A stretch of DNA of 64,000 bases, taken from positions 1-64,000 of the forward strand of contig CAYONP010000023.1 of NCBI GenBank assembly GCA_964405335.1, in the 5' to 3' direction. The notes under the pieces are model-generated. The model was not told the DNA's origin. It saw nothing but the letters and a program-made list of their open reading frames with translations, and did no database searches. Both the position numbers and the translations under genes were made by a program. Source of the stretch: CAYONP01 sp964405335. GTDB lineage: Bacteria; Armatimonadota; UBA10988. Below are positions 58,865 to 64,000 of the stretch, piece after piece; positions within the stretch are counted from its first letter, which is position 1; each line of letters starts with the position of its first letter.

Positions 58865-59416
58865 GTGGAAGTGCTGTTGCGCCAGCGCATCGAGAAGCTG
58901 GGCGAGCGGGGTGAGATTGTCCGCGTGGCCGACGGCTACGCGCGCAACTACCTCATCCCTCAGGGCTTGGCCATGCTGGCCACCAAGGGCGTCCGCAAGC
59001 AGGCCGAGTCGATGACCCGGGCCGAAACGCGGCGCGAGTCGCTGCGCCGGGACCAGGCCATGACCGAGCGCGGCGCGCTCGACGGCAAGGCCGTGACGGT
59101 CCGCGCGCGGGCCAATGAGCTGGGCCACCTGTTCGGTTCGGTCGGCGTCCGGGAGATTGCCGAGGCTCTGCGCGAGACCCATGGCGTGCAGCTCGATCCT
59201 ACTAAGCTGCACCTGGCCGAGCCGATCCGCGAGGCCGGTGAGTTCGCGGTCGAGGCGCATGTCTACGGCGACATCACGGCGACCATCACGGTGACGGTGA
59301 AGGCGCTGGAAGAGGCGGCCAAGCCGAAGCGTGAGGAGTCGGACGAAGACGACGAGGTCACCGGCACGCCGAAGCCGAAACCGATCATCACCCGCGAGGC
59401 CGAGGCCGACGCCTGA
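58865..59416 (+). CDS. rplI: 50S ribosomal protein L9
   Basis: 183 aa, a little longer than usual. The N-terminal rRNA-binding domain is intact: VLLRQRIEKLGERGEIVRVA, GYARNYLIPQGLAMLAT. A central helix leads to the C-terminal domain (LFGSVGVREIAEALRETHG, IREAGEFAVEAHVYGDI). A charged tail of about 30 residues (KREESDEDDE...) is extra. GTG start at 58865 with AGGAGG upstream. The rplI-dnaB pairing is widespread. Confidence 0.95.
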   Translation: MEVLLRQRIEKLGERGEIVRVADGYARNYLIPQGLAMLATKGVRKQAESMTRAETRRESLRRDQAMTERGALDGKAVTVRARANELGHLFGSVGVREIAEALRETHGVQLDPTKLHLAEPIREAGEFAVEAHVYGDITATITVTVKALEEAAKPKREESDEDDEVTGTPKPKPIITREAEADA

Positions 59417-59439
59417 CCGCGGGCGGGTAACCGAGCGGC

Positions 59440-60843
59440 ATGGACCACCTGGGCGAATCACTGGGTGCCGAGCGAGTTCCACCCCAAGATCTGGACGCCG
59501 AGCAGGCGACCCTGGGGGCGATGCTGCTCGGCGGTGACGCGGTCGCCGTGGTCGCCCAGATCTGCCGCGCCGAAGACTTCTACCGCGACGCGCACGTCGA
59601 AATCGGCCGCGCCTGCTTCGAGCTGTTCGACCGCGGTGAGCCGGTCGACACCGTTTCGGTCGCCGCCGAACTGCGCGCCCGCGGGCGGCTCGAGGCGCTC
59701 GGCGGGCTCGATTACCTCGACCGTCTGCAGCGCTCGGTGCCCTACTCGATCAACGCCGAGCGGTACGCCTCGGTGGTCAAGGACAAGGCCACCCTGCGCG
59801 AGCTGCTGTTTGCCAGCCGGCGCATCGCGCAGTCGTGCTACGACACCGAGACCACCGCGCAGGACGCGCTCGACTCCGCCGAGAGCCAGATCATGCGGCT
59901 GGCCGAGCACCGCGCGGCAACCGACTTCGAGCACGTCAACCAACTGACCATGCGCGTGTTCGACGCCGCCGAGGCCAAGTTCCACCAGGGCGCCACCATT
60001 TCCGGGCTGTCGACCGGCTACGCCGACCTCGACCACTACCTCGCCGGGCTGCAGGCCGGCGACCTGGTCGTCCTCGCCGCGCGGCCGAGCATGGGCAAGA
60101 CCAGCCTGGCGGTCAACTTCGCCATGCACGCCACGGTGGGCAAGCCGGAGGCCAAGCCGGCCGGCATCTTCAGCCTCGAGATGAGCAAGGAGCAGCTCGT
60201 CAGCGGCGTGATCTGCAGCCAGGCGCGGGTCAACCTCAGCCGCTGGCGCACCGGCCGGTTCCGCAACACCGACTGGGAGCAGATTGCCGAGTCGATGAAC
60301 GCGCTGGCCAAAGCGCCGCTGTTCATCGACGACAGCTCGGCGCTGTCACCCATCGAGATGCGCGCCCGCGCCCGGCGGCTGAAGGGTCAGCAGGGCGGAC
60401 TCGGCCTGGTAGTCGTCGATTACCTGCAGCTCATGCGGGGCAACACGCGGACCGACAATCGGGTCAACGAGATCTCGGAGATCACCCGCTCGCTCAAGGG
60501 CATGGCCAAGGAGCTGGAGGTCCCCGTGGTCGCCTGCGCGCAGCTCTCGCGGGCCGTCGAGAGCCGGCCGAACAAGCGGCCGATGCTCAGCGACCTGCGC
60601 GAGTCGGGACAGATCGAGGCCGACGCCGACGTGGTCATGTTCCTCTACCGCGACAGCTACTACAAGCAGCGCGACGAGCAGGACGGCGAGCCCCGCCCGG
60701 TCAGCGACGCGCTCGACGACGAAGCCCCGCCCGACGAGACCGAGTGCATCATCGGCAAGCAGCGCAACGGCCCGACCGGCATGGTCCGGCTCGGCTTCCT
60801 GCGGCAGTTCAAGCTGTTCGTCAACCTGGCCCGGGAGCGGTAG
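59440..60843 (+). CDS. dnaB: Replicative DNA helicase DnaB
   Basis: 467 aa. N-terminal DnaB domain (PPQDLDAEQATLGAMLLGGD, about residues 14-115), linker helix, then the RecA-like motor: Walker A ARPSMGKTSLAVNFA, FSLEMSKEQL, Walker B LVVVDYLQLMRG, ACAQLSRAVESRPNKRP, DLRESGQIEADADVV, and the arginine-finger region KQRNGPTGMVRLGF. It unwinds DNA at the replication fork as a hexamer. No intein interrupts the Walker regions. Starts 23 bp after rplI. Confidence 0.95.
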   Translation: MDHLGESLGAERVPPQDLDAEQATLGAMLLGGDAVAVVAQICRAEDFYRDAHVEIGRACFELFDRGEPVDTVSVAAELRARGRLEALGGLDYLDRLQRSVPYSINAERYASVVKDKATLRELLFASRRIAQSCYDTETTAQDALDSAESQIMRLAEHRAATDFEHVNQLTMRVFDAAEAKFHQGATISGLSTGYADLDHYLAGLQAGDLVVLAARPSMGKTSLAVNFAMHATVGKPEAKPAGIFSLEMSKEQLVSGVICSQARVNLSRWRTGRFRNTDWEQIAESMNALAKAPLFIDDSSALSPIEMRARARRLKGQQGGLGLVVVDYLQLMRGNTRTDNRVNEISEITRSLKGMAKELEVPVVACAQLSRAVESRPNKRPMLSDLRESGQIEADADVVMFLYRDSYYKQRDEQDGEPRPVSDALDDEAPPDETECIIGKQRNGPTGMVRLGFLRQFKLFVNLARER

Positions 60844-60860
60844 GGCGGGCTGTGCCCGCC
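60844..60860 (+). repeat. Hairpin after dnaB
   Basis: GGCGGGC, loop TGT, GCCCGCC directly after the TAG stop. No T tract follows; similar in look to the GGGCGGCC palindrome at 20726, so it may be a REP-type element as well as a terminator. Confidence 0.45.
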
Positions 60861-60941
60861 ACGGACAACGGTCCATCCGGTGCCGGCGGGACGCCGCTGG
60901 TTGGTCCGGCGCGCGGGCAGACGCGGGGAGGAGGCGGCGCG

Positions 60942-62213
60942 ATGCATGTCTTGATCATCGGCGGCGGTGGACGCGAACATGCCCTGGCTTGGCGACTCAG
61001 CCGCGACACCGAGGTGACCCGGATCAGCGCCCTGCCCGGCAATCCGGGCATCGATGCCGTCGGAGATTCGCTCGGTGGGCGGATCGATGACCACGCCGCC
61101 ATCCTGGCCGCCGCGCGGTCGGCCGACCTGGTCGTGATCGGCCCCGAGGCGCCCATTGTCGCCGGCCTGACCGACGAGCTGCGCGCCGCCGGGGCGACGG
61201 TCTTCGGTCCCAGCCGCGCCGCCGGGCTGCTCGAGGGCAGCAAGGTGTTCAGCAAGCAGCTCTTCCGCGACGCCGGCATGGCCACCGCCGCGTTCGAGGT
61301 CTTCGACGACGCCGATGCCGCCGACGCCTACCTCCGTCGCACCGGTGCGCCGATCGTGGTCAAGGCCGACGGGCTCTGCGCCGGGAAGGGCGCTATTGTC
61401 TGTCAGACGCGGGACGAGGCGCACCAGGCGGTCGACCTGATTCTCCGGCGCGGTGAGTTCGGCGCCGCCGGCGAGCGGATCGTGATCGAGCAGTGCCTGC
61501 GCGGCCCCGAGCTGAGCGTCATGGCGCTGGTCGACGGCGAGACGGTGGTGCCGCTGCCGGTCAGCCAGGACCACAAGCGCGCGCTCGACGGCGATGCCGG
61601 CCCGAACACCGGCGGCATGGGGGCCTACAGCCCGGTACCGCAGATCGACCCGGAGCTGGTGCAGCGGATCATCGACGAGCACCTGGTCCCCACCGCGCGC
61701 GCCATGGTCGCCTGCGGGCGGCCCTACCAGGGCGTGCTCTACGGCGGCTACCTGCTGACCGACGACGGGCCGCAGGTGCTGGAGTACAACTGCCGCTTCG
61801 GCGACCCCGAGGCGCAGGTGGTGCTGCCGCGCATCGGCGGCAGCCTCGCCGAGCTGCTGCTCGCCTGCGCGGAGGGCCGGCTGGCCGGCGAGCGGCTCGA
61901 ATTGCGCGAGACCGCCGCGGTCTGTGTGGTCATGGCCTCGGGCGGTTATCCTGGCGACTACACCACCGGCCACCCGATTGACGGGCTCGACGATCAGCCG
62001 GAGCAGGTGGCGGTGTTCCACGCCGGGACGGCCCGGCGCGACGGTCGGGTGGTCACCGCCGGCGGCCGGGTGCTCGGCGTGACCGGGTTCGGCGGCTCGA
62101 TCGACCAGGCGGCCGACCGGGCCTATGCCGCGGTCGACCGGATCCACTGGCCGGGGGCCTACTACCGCCGCGACATCGCCGCCCAGGCACTGGCCGGAGT
62201 CGGGGGCCCGTGA
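60942..62213 (+). CDS. purD: Phosphoribosylamine-glycine ligase
   Basis: 423 aa from ATG 60942 (GGGGAGGAGG). Second step of purine synthesis: joins glycine to phosphoribosylamine with ATP. Motifs in order: VLIIGGGGREHALAWRL, SADLVVIGPEAPIVAG, IVVKADGLCAGKGAIV (ATP-grasp), PLPVSQDHKRALDGDAGPNT followed by GGMGAYSP, LEYNCRFGDPEAQVVLPR, ASGGYPGDY. Full-length, monofunctional. The longer upstream reading frame is a shadow of dnaB. Ends 23 bp before hemB. Confidence 0.96.
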   Translation: MHVLIIGGGGREHALAWRLSRDTEVTRISALPGNPGIDAVGDSLGGRIDDHAAILAAARSADLVVIGPEAPIVAGLTDELRAAGATVFGPSRAAGLLEGSKVFSKQLFRDAGMATAAFEVFDDADAADAYLRRTGAPIVVKADGLCAGKGAIVCQTRDEAHQAVDLILRRGEFGAAGERIVIEQCLRGPELSVMALVDGETVVPLPVSQDHKRALDGDAGPNTGGMGAYSPVPQIDPELVQRIIDEHLVPTARAMVACGRPYQGVLYGGYLLTDDGPQVLEYNCRFGDPEAQVVLPRIGGSLAELLLACAEGRLAGERLELRETAAVCVVMASGGYPGDYTTGHPIDGLDDQPEQVAVFHAGTARRDGRVVTAGGRVLGVTGFGGSIDQAADRAYAAVDRIHWPGAYYRRDIAAQALAGVGGP

Positions 62214-62236
62214 CCCCGTTCTGCTCGGAGAAGCCG

Positions 62237-63217
62237 ATGCCCTATCCCATCCACCGCCCGCGGCGACTGCGCCGGACCGCGGCGCTGCGCCGCATGGTGG
62301 CCGAGACACGCCTCGACCCGGCGCGGTTCATCTACCCGCTGTTCGTCGTCGAGGGCAGCGGCATCGAGCAGGAGCTCGGCGCCATGCCGGGCCAGCGGCG
62401 GCGCTCGGTCGACCGCCTGGCGCCGATCCTCGAGCGGCTCTGCGAGCTGCGCGTGCCGGCGGTCATCCTGTTCGGCATCCCGGCGGCGAAGGACGAGCAG
62501 GCGAGCGGCGCCTGGCGCGACGACGGCATCGTGCAGCAGGCGCTGCGCGAGGTGAAACGCGCGGCGCCCGAGCTGGTCGCCATCGCCGACACCTGCCTGT
62601 GCGAGTACATGAGCCACGGCCACTGCGGCGTGCTCGACGCCGACGGCACGGTGCAGAACGACCCCACGCTCGAGCTGCTCGCCCGCACGGCGGTGGCGCA
62701 GGCGGCGGCGGGGGCCGACATTATCGCCCCGAGCGACATGATGGACGGCCGCGTGGCGCGGATCCGCGCGGCGCTGGACCAGGCGGGCTTCGACCAGCGG
62801 GTGATCATGAGCTACGCGGCGAAGTACGCCAGCGCGTTTTATGGCCCGTTCCGCGAGGCGGCCGAGTCGGCCCCGGCATGCGGCGATCGGCGCGGCTACC
62901 AGATGGACCCGCCAAACCGCCGCGAGGCGCTGCGCGAGGTGCGGCTCGACCTCGACGAGGGCGCCGACATGGTGATGGTCAAACCGGCGATGCCCTACCT
63001 CGACGTGATCCGCGAGGTGCGTGACGCGGTCGACGTCCCGGTGGCGGCCTATCAGGTCAGCGGCGAATACGCGATGCTCAGGGCCGCCGGCGCCAACGGC
63101 TGGATCGAAGAGCGACGGGCGGTGCTCGAGAGCCTGACCAGCATCGCCCGCGCCGGGGCCGACCTGATCCTGACCTACTTCGCCCCCGAGGCGGCGGAGT
63201 GGCTGCGCGACGGGTGA
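62237..63217 (+). CDS. hemB: Delta-aminolevulinic acid dehydratase (porphobilinogen synthase)
   Basis: 326 aa from ATG 62237 (GGAGAA upstream), which gives the family N-terminus RPRRLRRTAALRRM. Condenses two aminolevulinates in tetrapyrrole synthesis. The zinc-type cysteines are in ADTCLCEYMSHGHCGVL, and the two active-site lysines in SYAAKYASAFYGPFRE and VKPAMPYLDVIREV; APSDMMDGRVARIR is also diagnostic. GTG 62210, overlapping the purD stop, is an in-frame alternative start. Confidence 0.95.
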   Translation: MPYPIHRPRRLRRTAALRRMVAETRLDPARFIYPLFVVEGSGIEQELGAMPGQRRRSVDRLAPILERLCELRVPAVILFGIPAAKDEQASGAWRDDGIVQQALREVKRAAPELVAIADTCLCEYMSHGHCGVLDADGTVQNDPTLELLARTAVAQAAAGADIIAPSDMMDGRVARIRAALDQAGFDQRVIMSYAAKYASAFYGPFREAAESAPACGDRRGYQMDPPNRREALREVRLDLDEGADMVMVKPAMPYLDVIREVRDAVDVPVAAYQVSGEYAMLRAAGANGWIEERRAVLESLTSIARAGADLILTYFAPEAAEWLRDG

Positions 63218-63238
63218 CGTTGGTATTTCAGGCGCAGA

Positions 63239-63280
63239 GCGGCGTCGGCAGGTTCGCACCGGGGTGCAGGGCGACGCCGC
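63239..63280 (+). other. Nested hairpin between hemB and the next gene
   Basis: GCGGCGTCG (63239-63247) pairs perfectly with CGACGCCGC (63272-63280). Within the loop GCACC (63256-63260) pairs with GGTGC (63263-63267). A compact two-stem structure 22 bp after the hemB stop; probably a terminator-like or REP element, though a small structured RNA cannot be excluded. Confidence 0.4.
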
Positions 63281-63318
63281 GGCCACCGGCCAGGATGCGC
63301 AACGCTGGGATCGTCGCG

Positions 63319-63347
63319 TTGGCCATTGTCCGGCGCTGTGCTACACT
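63319..63347 (+). promoter_or_regulatory. Promoter of the last gene
   Basis: TTGGCC (63319-63324), 17-bp spacer, TACACT (63342-63347) preceded by TGTGC (extended -10 look). Start codon GTG 63384 is 37 bp downstream. Confidence 0.55.
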
Positions 63348-63383
63348 GCCGCGTCACCGGGCACCGACGAGGGGCAATCAGCC

Positions 63384-64000
63384 GTGGGCGATTTCTTCAA
63401 GGTTGGCGAGGCGTACGAGAACCGCATCGGCGAGTACCAGGTGGTCGAAGTCAAGACCCCGTTGATTCAGATCCGCTACACCGCGACCGGCCGGTTGCAG
63501 GATGTCGAGGAGGAGCTGCAGGAGCGGATTGTCCGCAACGTGCGCCGCGAGCGGGAGCTGGCCAGCCGGCCCGAAGCGGAGCGCAAGCCGGCCTCGAAGG
63601 CGGCTCGCACGCGCCGCAAGCGGGCCAAGTTCGATGGCTTCACGCCCGATGATTTCCTGGGCAAGATCGCCGGCACCAGTTGGCGGGCGAAGACCGGCCT
63701 GGGCGGCGTGCTGGCCGAGCATCTGGCCGAGGCCACCGGCGAGCCGTTCGACTCCTGGGCGCCGAACCGTCAGACCGCGGTCTACATCGCCAATCCCGAC
63801 GACTGCGGCCCGCAGTCGTTGACCGACTCGGCTCAGTTCTTCGCCCACGCCAGCGAGGCCGGCCTGAGCTTCGGCCTGAGCATCCAGCGGCCCGCCGAGG
63901 CGGCCGAGGGGGCCACCGCATGGGACCGCCTACTGACCACCCTCAGCGACGACGAAGACCTGGCCACGCGGGTCAGCGAGCTGATCAGCGACGGCACCGT
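63384..64000 (+). CDS. Unrecognised protein, 3' end outside the window
   Basis: At least 205 codons, open to the right edge. GTG 63384, GAGGGG upstream. It begins GDFFKVGEAYENRIGEYQVV, then EVKTPLIQIRYTATGRLQDV: a small beta-barrel-like start of the type F.vG..Y.NR.G.Y.V, seen at the N-terminus of some nucleic-acid- or nuclease-associated proteins. Next come a basic segment (SKAARTRRKRAKFDGFTPDD), FLGKIAGTSWRAKTGLGGVL, and SFGLSIQRPAEAAEGATAWD. Short helices with acidic residues occupy the visible end. I cannot assign a function. Confidence 0.6.
   Translation, partial: MGDFFKVGEAYENRIGEYQVVEVKTPLIQIRYTATGRLQDVEEELQERIVRNVRRERELASRPEAERKPASKAARTRRKRAKFDGFTPDDFLGKIAGTSWRAKTGLGGVLAEHLAEATGEPFDSWAPNRQTAVYIANPDDCGPQSLTDSAQFFAHASEAGLSFGLSIQRPAEAAEGATAWDRLLTTLSDDEDLATRVSELISDGT

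Noticed and set aside
63239..63280. tRNA gene
   Set aside because: No anticodon arm, T-loop sequence or acceptor stem of the right size.

Overview
The window is about 64 kb of GC-rich bacterial DNA (roughly 70% G+C by eye) with densely packed genes on both strands. I saw no rRNA, tRNA, transposase, integrase or CRISPR array. The gene set is that of a free-living, Gram-negative-type, polysaccharide-using bacterium from a poorly studied lineage. Markers are many secreted glycosidase-like proteins (GH140/DUF4038, GH42-like, DUF4838, GH106-like), a PEP-CTERM exported protein, a Tat-exported Gfo/Idh/MocA oxidoreductase, FG-GAP and HEAT-repeat proteins, and a PUFA-synthase-like lipid megasynthase. 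Planctomycetota, Hydrogenedentota, Armatimonadota and similar groups carry this mixture. Phylum is inference; no marker gene was compared.

Layout. 0.1-5.5 kb: a GH140-type glycosidase converges on a minus-strand operon of six tiny single-pass membrane proteins (PspB-like) ending in an XdhC-family gene; a GH42-like protein diverges from it. 5.6-10.2 kb: an ECF sigma factor overlaps an acidic partner gene, then the tightly coupled run rsmD-coaD-coiled-coil (DivIVA/SepIVA-like)-degenerate acetate kinase-DUF1648-small membrane anchor. 10.3-14.2 kb: a very large secreted glycosidase-like protein flanked by two copies of a palindromic repeat. 14.3-20.7 kb: a TPR protein, a DUF4838 protein, and an ORF that joins a CBM9/DOMON-like protein to a propeller/glycosidase-like protein straight through a terminator-like hairpin. 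20.8-26.5 kb (minus): phoB-phoR-hypF-hypC-hypD. 26.6-30.6 kb: homocysteine methyltransferase, C1 aminopeptidase (PepC), and a PEP-CTERM protein behind a clear sigma-54 promoter.

30.6-37.0 kb (minus) is a five-gene overlapping operon: FG-GAP protein, Gfo/Idh/MocA oxidoreductase, HEAT protein and two PH-like membrane proteins. Upstream of it (37.3-37.8 kb) lies an array of four palindromes spaced 154-155 bp apart in a decayed tandem duplication; on the minus strand each unit starts a micro-ORF beginning MITCN. Across that region diverges a second glycosidase cluster (37.9-44.1 kb), then a methyltransferase and a lipoprotein. 45.7-55.9 kb holds a two-gene megasynthase: FMN reductase-like modules-KS-AT-ACP-KR, then AT-DH-phosphopantetheinyl transferase. 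After small envelope genes, 58.8-63.2 kb is core housekeeping (rplI, dnaB, purD, hemB), and an unrecognised gene runs off the right edge.

The window therefore mixes conserved chromosome (rsmD-coaD, rplI-dnaB, purD-hemB) with scattered carbohydrate-processing genes and one self-contained lipid/polyketide system. The observations most worth checking are the palindrome/micro-ORF array, the megasynthase, the acetate kinase-like pseudoenzyme, and the cassette of PspB-like paralogues.
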